NCBI RefSeq assembly: GCF_030247195.1
Contig: NC_080671.1
Span: 310,001-374,000 of the forward strand
Source: Topomyia yanbarensis
Lineage: Eukaryota; Arthropoda; Insecta; Diptera; Culicidae
Length of the DNA: 64,000 nt
Direction: 5' to 3'
Part shown: piece by piece, positions 44,691 through 54,595 of the stretch
Position numbering within the stretch: position 1 is the first letter of the stretch
Layout of the letters: every line of letters begins with the position of its first letter
Notes under the pieces: model-generated
Database searches by the model: none
What the model was told of the DNA's origin: nothing
Seen by the model: only the letters and a program-made list of their open reading frames with translations
Made by a program: the position numbers and the translations under genes

Positions 44691-45544
44691 ACACACTAAC
44701 TCGTCACCACAGTCCTTCGTCCCGTTCTTTTGTCGAACGTCTTCACCGGTCTCACTAACCGCGACACCTTTTCGTCTTTTTTTTAATTTTCTGCCCAAAT
44801 TCGAGGGACGTATTTTTTTGACGTCCGTCTTCTTTCAGTGGCTTCCAACGACTCCCAGTTTCAATCACTTCTCCTCTCCTTCTCACCTCTCCTTCCATCT
44901 CTCTCTCTTTCCCTCTTCCTCCTTCGCGAATTCGGAAACAGTGGTTCTGCGGTGCGATTAATTTCGCCCGTTCAAAATTTACCTATTCTTCGCCGGATGG
45001 AGATGTTAGTAGATATGTTTTCAGGGGTGGATGAGTTTATAACGTTTCTTAAATCCTAGATTTTTAATTAATACTTTTATGTTAGTATACAAAAATTTTC
45101 TTAAAACTAATAATAAATATGATGAGCCTTAATGATGAAAAATTATTATACAAAAAAAATAATGAAAGATAACAAAATTATAAATTATTTAATTAAACTA
45201 ACAAAAATATCAATGCAATAAATGTGGATCTGAGACATTGTTCCTGTGTCAACGGTAACAATATGAAGGAACACTCACTGACATAAAAATAACTCCGACC
45301 AAGATAATAAATAATATAGGGTAAAGGCTATGATAAGACGAGGCAACTCAAGACGGATACAGGTAAGAGCATTTTTTCTCTGTATGAGTAAGGTTGTATT
45401 TTTTTTTCGATGAAGCTGATAAATCAGGAGGATATGAAAAAGAAAAGAATAAAACAAATGACGTAGTGGGCTTTTCTGCTTAACAAACATAAAACAAATT
45501 CACTCAAAAATGACAAATGTTCCGAGCCTTTCTTTCTCTTCTTC
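44691..45544. other. No recognised gene
   Basis: Contains a CTCTCCTT/TCTCTCTC pyrimidine-rich patch at 44860-44930 and AT-rich DNA after 45060. Confidence 0.35.
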
Positions 45545-45967
45545 TTGGAGAGTTTTCTTTCCTTTCTTGTGCCCTGGTGAACAATTGTTGACAGATGACT
45601 GTATGCAACTAGCGAGGTTGGCAGTGCAGCCAATTTCTTTGTCATATTTAGATATGTTGCTATAATACATATAATAATGACTGTTTTATTAACTCACATT
45701 TCGCCAAAATATATCTGGAACTAATCAATCCAAGATTTTTATCATATACTACATGTTTCTAGCAAATTTGGTCAGCATAATAGCCTATTCATCAGAATCG
45801 AATTTGCCACAAACTTTGAAATAGAGATGGACGTACTACCAAAATACAGAAATATACAGAAATCGTATTACTAGTTGCTTTATCTTGTCTTAGGTGTAAA
45901 CGGGCGAACTCGTTAAAGGTCCAAGATGATAGATAACGGAAATCGATGGTTAGTCATTTTAAATGAA

Positions 45968-46326
45968 GGCGTAGTTGGTTGAGTGGTAAGCGTGACAGCC
46001 ACCCATCCCAGTTAGTCTGGGTGCAATCCCAGCCGAGGTCGCTGAGATTTTTCTGAGGTGTAAAATCTTCCTTCGGAATTGAAGTAAAGCCGTTGCCTAG
46101 CAAAAGCAAGTATCGGACTAACGTTCCTTCTGCGATCTACGTTCGGGCAAGGCCGGCGCCGGTTTCGTTCAATAAACACTTTAGGATTACCAGGAGTTGC
46201 ACATTGAAAGATGTTTCCCTAATCCCAAGCACTACTACTGATTCTCTGTGCAACTTCAGCTAGTCTAGATCGATAACGGAGTAGCAGCTACGGGTGGTCG
46301 TACAAGGTCAAGCTCAAGCTCAAGCT
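45968..46326 (+). mobile_element. tRNA-derived SINE, about 360 bp, with target duplication
   Basis: The head GGCGTAGTTGGTTGAGTGGT then AAGCGTGACAGCC contains an A-box (TGGTTGAGTGG), and CTGGGTGCAATCCCAGCC supplies the B-box. A tRNA-unrelated body follows, then a 3' end of (CAAGCT)n. The site CGATGGTTAGTCATTTTAAA (45944 on) recurs as CGATGGTTAAAGTCATTTTT at 46327-46350, a diverged target duplication of about 24 bp. It resembles Aedes tRNA SINEs such as Feilai; the family name is not certain. Confidence 0.8.
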
Positions 46327-46329
46327 CGA

Positions 46330-46690
46330 TGGTTAAAGTCATTTTTAAATCAGAGATGAGGGCAACATGGATACCATTTGAAAGGAGGTTAGGCAATTTT
46401 GAAATCCAAGATTGCGGCCTAGAGTGACCAAGAAACTGCGAAAACAACTATCAATATGGGTATTATTTAAAATAATCATAAAATACCGTAATTTATGAAT
46501 TTAGGCCATTTTGAAAACAAAGATGGCGGTTTCGGGTAACCACGACAGTAAAAACCATGATCAATATATATATATCTATATCGCTTTTGCAATGATGGTC
46601 ACTAGATGACGGAAACTGATGATTGAGGACATTTTGCAATCAATCAATCCAATATGGCGCCTTTTGGTTACCTCAAATCAATAAACCCAC
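46330..46690. repeat. Degenerate tandem repeat, about 125-bp unit
   Basis: Repeated phrase: CCATTTTGAAAACAAAGATG then GCGG, then a GTGACCA/GTAACCA segment and an ATCAATAT segment. About three units lie inside the foldback element. Confidence 0.55.
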
Positions 46691-47334
46691 CTTCGATATG
46701 ACCTATTTATAGCATTCATATCGAGCAGAACCTTTTCAAATTCTTTCTGAAAAAGAAAAGATAATGTTATTTGGTAGTACGTTCATCTCTATAATATTTT
46801 TGTTGCAAATTTGATTCTGATGAATAGGCTGTTATGCTGGCCAAATTTGCTAGAAACATGTAGTATGTGATAAAAATGTTGGATTGATTAGTACCAGATA
46901 AATGCGAAATGTGTGTCAATAAAATGGCCGTTTTATTATGTGTATTATAGCAACATATCTAAATATGACAAAGAAATTGGCTGCACTGCCAACCTCGCTA
47001 GCTGCACACACTCATCTGTCATCTGGCACAAGAAAGGCATGATAACCAAAAATACGAAGTCAGTTGTCTCTTTTTGTCTTAGGTTTACCCGGATCTCATT
47101 TGACTGGTGCTCACTGGGGAAATTGAAAGCTGATCTATTCATTTGAGAGGATCAAACGAAGGAGGTTGAATATGAATTGCGACTCATTTGAAAGCAGCGG
47201 TGAGTGAAGTGCCATGAACCCAGCTTCAGATTAACAACAACTGATGCGTTAAATGAATGTGACTGCTACTGCAGACGACTGATTGACTGCGTTCATTCAG
47301 TTTCGATTGAATGAAATGAAATTTTACTGCACGC

Positions 47335-48340
47335 CCTCTAGCTTCAATTTTCTGTGTTTTGCTGCTACTGATTCTTGCATATATTTCGCGCAATTGAACA
47401 TTATTTTTCCCGAATCTGGAATATAATAATATATGTCCGTTCCGATACAACTGTTGTTTTTTATTTCTTCATTTCTTGGCTTTTTCCGAAATTCTAACTC
47501 TATTGAATCTATTGGTTTTCTAAGCAAGGGTGATCAGTACTGTCGATAGGAGTATGATTAGATTGTGTCTTCGTTTCCTGTAATTTCTTTTTCTCTTACA
47601 ATCGCGTAGTTACCATACATGCGTTATCATGAATGTTGTTAATTTGTTTTAGTTCTTCTAGCGAAATTCTGGATAATGCGTCTGCTGCTGCATTATCCGT
47701 TCCTTTTTTGTAAAATACATCAAATGTGTAATCCTCTATGGCCAAACGAAATTTAGTCAGTCTACTACCATATAAGTATGGCCTAAAATGACGTATTGCC
47801 CATACAACACCTAGTAATTCTTTCTCAATCGTGGAGTAGTTCTGTTCGGAAGGATTGAGCATCCTACTTGCATAAGCTACAGGTTTACCCGTACCGTTAT
47901 GTAGTACTGCACCCAATCCATGCGTCAGTCGTTACTTCGAAAATGTTGTTTTCTGAGAAATCTGGCAATTCTAACACATCAGATCCAATTGATTTTTTTC
48001 TGAGCGTTTCAAAAGCTTGTTCTTGTTCTTCTCCCCACTCAAATTGCACTCCTTTGCGAGTCAAGTTGTTTAATGGGCTAGCAATAAGAGAAAAATTCTG
48101 AATATGTCGTCTATAGTAATTTGCAAACGCTACAAATCTTTTACATTCGTAGTTGGTTTGGGATTTTTTTTCACTACTTCAATTTTGCTTGGGTCTGGAG
48201 ATATCTCTTTATCCGAGACCATAAAACCTAAATGTAACGTTTGGGTCTTAAGAAACTCACATTTCTTGGCATTCAATTTTAAATTTGACTCTCGCAGTCT
48301 TTGAAAAACATCATAAAGGTTTTTATTGTGATCTTCTATT
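47335..48340 (-). pseudogene. Ty3/gypsy pol: end of RT, RNase H and linker
   Basis: Minus strand. After a frameshift from the RT frame near 48346, the connection and RNase H domain read GKPVAYASRMLNPSEQNYST, then IEKELLGVVWAIRHFRPYLYG, then DYTFDVFYKKGTDNAAADAL and SRI. ELLGVVWAI is the RNase H Glu helix and DNAAADALSR the late Asp motif. About 22 residues between YLYG and SRLTKFRL are absent compared with the family, removing the central catalytic Asp segment, so RNase H is inactive by deletion. The linker (RKPIDSIELEFRKKPRNEEI) runs to 47335, where an unrelated block begins. Confidence 0.85.
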
Positions 48341-49001
48341 GTTTTTTTCCAAATACAATAAGATCATCTGAATAAACAAAACATTGTGAATAAATTAATC
48401 CTGACATCGCAACTGTCATCAGTCTCGAGAATGCTGAAGGACTTATTTTCAATCCCATTGGCAATCTCTTCATTCTGTACTGGCCCTTGTTGGTAGAAAA
48501 TGCTGTGCAATCTCTATCCTCTGGATCAATCAACATTTGGTAATATCCCTGATTCAAATCCAAATGCGTAAAGTAAATTGCACCGAATAACGAATCCCAG
48601 ATATCTGTAATATTTGGTAGCGGGAATTTATCGTCTATCAAATTATCATTTATAGCCCGATAATCCACTACTAATCTCCACTTCTTTTGGCCATTGTCAT
48701 CAGCTTTTCTCGGAACTAAAAGAACTAGCGATGACCAAGGCGAGGATACCTGTTCAATGATGTCGTCTTTCAACATCTTATGGATTTCCTCTTCAATAAC
48801 TTTTTGTTGACTATGTGGTATTCTGAATGTTTTTTTGTAAATAGGCACTATTCCCGATTTCAAGGGAATGCTTTGTTGAAAAATATTTGAGTTAGTTAGT
48901 TTATCACCGGGTAATAGAAATATATCCGAAAATATATTGCAAATCTGTTCAATTTGAACTCTGTCCTTTCCTTTCAAATGTTTCAAGTCCAGATTTTCCA
49001 T
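48336..49001 (-). pseudogene. Ty3/gypsy reverse transcriptase (mdg1/412-like)
   Basis: A 221-codon open frame. Motifs: MLKDDIIEQVSSPWSSLVLL (about residue 77), KKWRLVVDYRAIND (about 107), FTHLDLNQGYYQMLIDPED (motif A, catalytic Asp), YRMKRLPMGLKISPSAFSRL (motif B) and CFVYSDDLIVFG (YxDD motif C). SSPWSS and the QKKWR loop are typical of the mdg1/412 group. The frame ends by a frameshift just after YSDD. Upstream it is separated from the protease by a MITE at 49005-49176. Confidence 0.92.
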
Positions 49002-49004
49002 GAG

Positions 49005-49176
49005 TAGGACTGGTGGTATCCAACGGGGAAAAACGATCGGAAATGGTGAGTGAAGCTAAGCAATCATGTGAAAAAAAAATCCCCCCAAGAGGCGAGATTC
49101 GAACTCGCAACCTTTGAGATTCCGACCGATTTCACCATTTCCGATCGTTTTTCCCCGTTGGATACCACCAGTCCTA
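49005..49176. mobile_element. MITE with perfect 45-bp inverted repeats and a tRNA-like loop
   Basis: The arms at 49005-49049 and 49132-49176 are exact reverse complements over 45 bp, starting TAGGACTGGTGGTATCCAAC, with TA at each outer edge as the likely target duplication. The 82-bp loop contains, on the minus strand, a perfect tRNA T-arm, GCGAGTTCGAATCTCGC (49108 to 49092; a Pol III B-box). Further downstream on that strand is a T9 run (49079 to 49071) that would act as a Pol III terminator. It is inserted between the protease and RT of the gypsy element. Confidence 0.85.
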
Positions 49177-49830
49177 AATAAGGTATTGGCACTAAAGTCA
49201 AAAGACCAAAAAATTTAATTATTAGTTCCATGAGTAATTTCTCTCTATTTGTAGAATTAGACTCTGTCTTAGTTAGTAAATAAAATTCTTCCAGTGGTTT
49301 TACTATTGGTTTGAAATCGTTAATGTTCACAGTTTCTTCACGTGTATTGAGTATCTTCACAGGCATTTTGCTTTGCTTCGGTCTTACTATGGTTGAAGCT
49401 ACAAAAACGTTTTTTTGCGATTTCGCTTGGGAAAATTACATAATCATCCTTGAAACTTGTTTTAATGTAATAATAAATATTAGTTAAATGCGTCCATTCA
49501 CATTTTTTAAAGGTAATGTATTGGATTCAAAATCAATTCGAGCTCCATTCTTTATCATAAAATCATTGCCTAGAATTCCATTTACATTTTCCATGCTATG
49601 ACATGAATTTTGCACAAGAACTTCAAATTATTTAACGTAATTACTAAACATACGGTTCCCAATGTTCGTATATCTCCTCCTATACCAGTTATAGGTAAGG
49701 TTTCATTTAAATTAATTTTGACATGGTTAGGTAACAATTGTTTTTTAATGATACAACAGGACGCACAAATTGTATAGTTTTATTATTTCCGCTAAGTCTG
49801 AAATTAGCTCGGGAGGCTACCGCTATTGGG
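49177..49830 (-). pseudogene. Ty3/gypsy protease region and protease-RT linker
   Basis: On the minus strand, GGDIRTLGTVCLVI and NGILGNDFMIKNGARIDFES (about 49690-49510) match the C-terminal half of a retrotransposon aspartic protease; ILGNDF is the conserved flap-end motif. The linker PVKILNTREETVNINDFKPI (49360 on) follows and is cut by the MITE at 49176. The protease active-site Asp-Thr/Ser-Gly is not clearly seen, and there are stops between blocks. Confidence 0.7.
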
Positions 49831-50298
49831 TTATTCACGAAATAACTCCTGCAACGTGTGGGCCTCTTCTCCTGATTGGTTCTGGGGTCGAACGTTGTTT
49901 CGTTCTGTCCCGTCTCCATGCTGGGCGCAATTACATTGATTGCGTGTTGGATTTGGCTGCCTATTTCCTCGGTTACCATTATCGCTATTTTGATGGTTAG
50001 AGGAATTCTGGTTGCCTAGGAAATAGTTTCTACTGCCTCGTCCTCTACCTGGGCCTCCTCTTTGTCCCCGGTAGTTGTTATTATTGTAATTTCCACGGCC
50101 TCTTCCTCTCCAGTTGGAGCGGCTGCCGTAACTATTTCCTCTGCCTCTGTTTGACAGGAATACAATGTTTTGTTCAACTACTTGCACTGAAGCAACCTCC
50201 AATGCATCCGATATTGCTTTGTTCAGCATTGTCGGATTTCTTGCCTTTACAAAAAATGCTGTTTGCGCATCTTTTATTCCGGCAGTGAAGGTATTCAC
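49831..50298 (-). pseudogene. Ty3/gypsy Gag C-terminal part
   Basis: The frame contains ARNPTMLNKAISDALEVASV (end of the capsid-like part), then an Arg/Gly/Asn-rich tract (GRGRGNYNNNN, RGGPGRGRGSRN) and a CNCAQHGDG segment that may be a remnant zinc knuckle. RNA-binding RG-rich tails are usual in mdg1-type Gag. The N-terminal part is missing: at 50299 the sequence changes to a palindromic MITE. Confidence 0.75.
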
Positions 50299-50310
50299 CG
50301 CTATCGGTTT

Positions 50311-51262
50311 CAGGGGGTTTCAGCAAGAAAAAAAATCACTCTTTTGGGATTTTTTTTAAGAATTTTGGTTGAAGCGAATTTGTGAAAAACTTTTATGTAT
50401 TATAATGTATCATTTCAATAACATTCTGTATTTTTTTCATGCAAAAATAGCGACAAGCGACTCGGTGATGAATCTTTCTGTAGAACGTCTCTTGAAAAAA
50501 CACGATTTGCGAAGTTAACTGCACACAGAAAAAAATATTGGCAAAAGTAAAAGTGTTCCGCTTTTAGCAAAAAACAACCAACGCCTACTATTAGGTTGAA
50601 AGTGAAACTTTCAAATTAATCAAGAATGATAATCAATAAAAAAAATCCTTTTAAACGAATGAGGAATAGTAATCAAAATAAATATTTTATTTTCAAACTA
50701 AGAGTATGCGTTGATTGTTTTTTGCTAAGAGTGAAAAACTTTTATTTTACCAACATTTTTTTCTGTGTGTGCCATTCAAAAACTACTTAACCGATTGATT
50801 TCAAATTTTGCATAGACATTCTATGCAAAAATCCTAATCCCTACGTTGAGCTTTTCAGATAATTTTTCGATTAAGGGGTTTTTTACTCGTAAAATGGCGG
50901 AATTTTTCGTGTAATGTAGAAATTTTTATTTCAAATGAGTAAAAAGCCCCCTAATTGAAAAATTATCTCAAAAATTCAACGTAGGGGTTAGTCATTTTTT
51001 ACATGAAATATTTATGCAAAATTTGAAATAAATCGGTTTAGTAGTTTTTGAATGGCAGTTAAGACCGCAAATCGTGTGTTTTCCATGGACGGTCTACAAA
51101 ACGCTTTATCACCGAGTCGCTGTCGATATTTTTGCATGAAAAAATACAGAATGTTATTGAAATGACACATAATAATACATAAAAGTTTCAGTCAATTTAC
51201 TTCACCCAAAGTTCCAAAAAATTCGCAAGAAAGTGATTTTTTCTTACTGAACCCTTGCCCCC
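50311..51262. mobile_element. Palindromic MITE, about 950 bp, cutting gag
   Basis: The left end CAGGGGGTTTCAGCAAGAAA and the right end (complement GGGTTCAGTAAGAAAAAATC) lead into arms of about 250 bp with shared blocks such as CTTTTATGTATTATAATG and CAATAACATTCTGTATTTTT. The centre also folds (CCCCTAATTGAAAAATTAT / ATAATTTTTCGATTAAGGGG). A second MITE is inserted in the left half at 50523-50770. Confidence 0.75.
50523..50770. mobile_element. Nested MITE with ACACAGAAAAAAA termini
   Basis: The left end is ACACAGAAAAAAATATTGGC and the right end is the complement of ACACACAGAAAAAAATGTTG. The intact mirror arm of the host MITE (near 51050, complement AACTGCCATTCAAAAAC) shows the pre-insertion sequence, so the insert limits and a possible GC target duplication can be read directly. 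Noncoding. Confidence 0.75.
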
Positions 51263-51870
51263 CCCTCCTAGTATATATTTTTTTTGCGATTGCAAATCAA
51301 CAAATGAAATCTTTTCTAATTTTCTTCCATAATTTAAGGTTTCTATATATGGTGATTTAATCAGTACAACTTAGATTTGATTCCTGAATCATTAATGAAG
51401 ATTTCTGTGTTGATGAATCTCATTCTCCCATACGGAAAAATGAAATCTTACACACAGCAATCGAGTTCACTGTTTTTGTCCACAAGAATCATAATTCCAT
51501 GGACTGTGATGTCGAGGATGTCTTCGATTATAGAATAGCTAATTATGAAAATATTTAATATAAATTAAACTCAGCAAATAGGCAGGCCCTTTTAAAGAAT
51601 GTGTAGTGAAGTTTTTTTTATAATATTTTGTGGCCAATAATACAGGAGGAAGTTCCACTCAATGAACCACCTTGGTTATGCAACTAATTTTTCTGATCTT
51701 TTTTTAAATGCAAATAATTAAGCAATCTTCATTTCGTTATATTCTGAATTGCACATATTTTGTCGTATGTAATTTTAAATGTACTTTCATTTGATGGCAT
51801 TGTAAGGGAACACGTATCCGTCGGTTGATGCCAATCGAGCTGACATTTCTTTAGACTGAACCAACTTATT
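51263..51870. other. AT-rich DNA, no gene seen
   Basis: No known motif or repeat end recognised. Confidence 0.4.
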
Positions 51871-52065
51871 TATATTTGTTTGTTTAGTGTTTATTTGACC
51901 AACTAGGAAACGAATCCACTGGGTCTTTAATGCGTGTGGGAAATACGCATGGTCTTGTCTGAGTGAATGACTTTTGAATTATGTATGAGGGTGGAGAATT
52001 GACAATTCGCAAGATCAATTCAAATCTAATTACCAATTTGCGGCAATCAATTCAACACAAAAAAC
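51871..52065 (+). repeat. Dispersed repeat family D, plus copy
   Basis: TTGTTTAGTGTTTATTTGAC, then GAATCCACTGGGTCTTTAAT, then GGGTGGAGAATTGACAATTC and TACCAATTTGCGGCA match the minus-strand copy at 29840-30075. Confidence 0.55.
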
Positions 52066-52949
52066 AAATGTTTTATGGTCATATTTAATGCTTTACTTTT
52101 AGTCCATTAACTCATCAGTCAATTATACTGAGCTAAGAATAAGTACGTACTATTTGGAAACGGGGGGTGTTTGATTCGTGCATGATGTTAATATCGTTTG
52201 GGAACGCAGCATTTATATTTTTTCTGTTTCGCGTCTTCATTGTAATATCGGAACGTTTACTCGAACGAGGTGGAAAATTTCAAGTTATGGGATCTCAATA
52301 TGCTTGTGATTATACCAATAAGGACCATTTATGAATTCTGCCACGCTATTAAGAGGAAGAGATATGACTAACTGTGACATAAATGGGAGTGGAGCACGTC
52401 ATGTGCTTTGGCCCAATCGGCCGTTTTACGCACGATTGCGCCATGTATATAGGAAATTCCATAGAACATGAACACTTTTGCGAGTAGCGGCATAAAAGTG
52501 CCACTACAAAATGAAGGAAAAACTAAAAGAATTTGATTCGTATTAGACCAAGGGGAAAAATAACGTAGTAATATGACAGAGAGTTAGTTAGTATTGGGTA
52601 ATCTTTGCGTGACATAATTTTTGAATGTTCCACCATCTCACTTTTAAACTCAATATTTACGGTACATTTTACATTGTCAGCAACACTCCCGACAGCCGGC
52701 TGTCCGGAGTTCAAGTTGTTTTCGATGAAACAATCTCGATAAACTATTAGCCAGAGTTTAAACGCCTAGAACATTTACGTATCCTACAGTCAATAAACTA
52801 TTCAAACATGCACGAAAATATAGTCTCAGTCGCATCGCTTGCTTGAAGCGAATCCTGACTAACAATTCACTACCCAATCCGTGGTGCTTTTGGGAGTGTC
52901 ACTGAGTCGGGGCCTTCCGTTAAGTAAGTACCACATCAACACTTCCTTT
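52066..52949. other. No recognised gene
   Basis: Short unsupported frames only. Confidence 0.35.
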
Positions 52950-54595
52950 CTCACCTCAAGTTACGGTAAAGATGGTCGTGGCCCGCAATGGTGGCTCTCA
53001 GGCGAAACTCTCGCTTGGACTGGATCAATTGTTATTCCCAAACAATGCTCCTCAAGTAGTCTGGCTGGAAATGAGAGTCATCAGTCTGCAATCTACGAAG
53101 TATACCGTGCTTACGCAACGCAACGCAACGCAATAATACAGGAAGTTCCACTCACGAAAAAACGACGAAATCATGCATACAAAAACTCAGTTTGGTTCAA
53201 CAGGGAAATCATAAATTTAAAAAATCGGAAGCAAAAAGCTCACAAAATTAAGATCAATCAAAAAAAAAAAAATTATTTACATAAAAACTAAGTTGAATTC
53301 GTTTGAAATTTTCGTTGGATGGAAAAGAGGGTGAAACTTCAAAAGATATTTGTAATCTTTTTGCAACATTTTTTTCAAGAAGCTTATTCTAACTATTCGG
53401 ATAATGATCGCGACTTTAAATATGTTTCTTATTTTCCTGATTATTCAAAAGATGTTGGTGTCAGTCACATTAATGTTTAAGCTAAAGGCTCAGGACCTGA
53501 TGGAATTCCACCTGCTTTCATAAAGAATTCAGCAATTAAGCTCACGACACCTTTATTCTGGCTGTTCAATAATTCACTTGATTCTGGTAATTTCCCAAAA
53601 GACTAGAAAAAATCTTTTTAGTGCATAATTAATAATTAATAATCGGGTAAAAAATCCGATATTCGCAATTCGCGGGATTGCCATTCTGTCTTGCTTTCCT
53701 AAACTTTTCGAATCCATTATAAATAAATTAATTTTCAACCAAATCAAACATAAAATATCAAAAGCACAACACAGGTTTTTTAAAGGCCGTTCAACAAGTA
53801 CAAATGCCATGGATAATGGAAATTACATAGAAGCTCTTTACACTGTCTTTAGCAAAGCGTTCGATAAACTTGACATTCCCATGTTAATTTTCAAACTTGA
53901 AAAACTGGGAATCGAGACGAGACTCCTTAATTGTAAAAAGTCGAATTTAACCAACCGCTAGCAAATAGTAAAGTTCTATGAGATGAAATCCGATATAATT
54001 AAAGTTACCTCAAGGGTTCCTCAAGGTTCACATTTAGGATCTCTTCTTTTCATCTTCTATGTCAACGACATCTCTCTTATTTAAAAAAAAAATATTAAAA
54101 TTCTTATAAATGCGGATGATTCGAAGATATTTTTAGAAATTACAAATAATAATGTGTTTTTTTCACAATGAAACACAAATCTCTTGTACATGGTGTTGTA
54201 AAAGTGCACTAGAATTAAATGTTAAAAAATGAAATCTCATAATTTTTAGCAGAAAACAAATCACGACGTCCATATCAATTACATTAGGTAATCAATTCGT
54301 TCAGAAATGCGATACGATAAGCGATCTAGGAGTTATTTTAGACAAAAAATTAAAATTTGTGGAACATTACAGCACAATTGCTTATAGAGCTAGCAATATG
54401 CTTAATTTTATAAAACGTATCGGATATCACTTTCAGAATCCTTGCACAATTAAAACTCTTTACATAGCATATGGTTTAGAATATTGTAGTGTTGTTTGGT
54501 GTGTGAATAGAGTCAACTCAAAAGCAGTTTCTATTATATGTACTACGCAAGTTAAGATGGACAGTATTCACTCTTACATCCAATGAAGCACGTTG
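52950..54595 (+). pseudogene. CR1/Jockey-like LINE, linker and RT, heavily decayed
   Basis: The order on the plus strand is: the endonuclease-RT linker KNSVWFNREIINLKNRKQKA (about 53180), GSGPDGIPPAFIKNSAIKLT (about 53490), IRNSRGIAILSCFPKLF (about 53670, IAILSC.PK block), FSKAFDKLDIP (motif A, about 53850), VPQGSHLGSLLFIFYVNDIS (motif B, about 54015), INADDSKIF (motif C; Ala-Asp-Asp present, Tyr replaced by Asn) and SDLGVILDKKLKFVEHYST (thumb, about 54320), ending near IKTLYIAYGLEYCSVVW (about 54450-54510). Multiple stops and frame shifts. The coding DNA is very AT-rich. Broken at about 54590 by an oppositely oriented LOA-type LINE. Confidence 0.82.

Larger units (their letters stand above)
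45545..47040. mobile_element. Foldback element with about 290-bp arms
   Basis: The left arm (about 45545-45840) and right arm (about 46765-47040) are inverted copies. Examples are GCGAGGTTGGCAGTGCAGCC versus its complement GGCTGCACTGCCAACCTCGC, and GATGGACGTACTACCAAA versus TTTGGTAGTACGTTCATC. The centre holds a SINE (45968-46326) and tandem repeats (46330-46690). No coding region. Confidence 0.75.
42677..47334. mobile_element. Insertion block splitting the gypsy element
   Basis: Gypsy coding sequence stops at 42676 (integrase) and resumes at 47335 (linker after RNase H), with about 200 codons of expected pol missing. The block contains a tRNA-like relic, AT-rich DNA (43100-43560), a higher-GC block (44160-45060) and a foldback element (45545-47040). 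Its two edges share a loose GTGCAGTAAAATTTCA-like motif (near 47330 inverted, and 43655), which hints at a composite element. No transposase was recognised. Confidence 0.5.

Noticed and set aside
49092..49108. Functional tRNA gene
   Set aside because: Only the T-arm is perfect. No acceptor stem or convincing D-arm closes a cloverleaf, and the cassette lies within a MITE.
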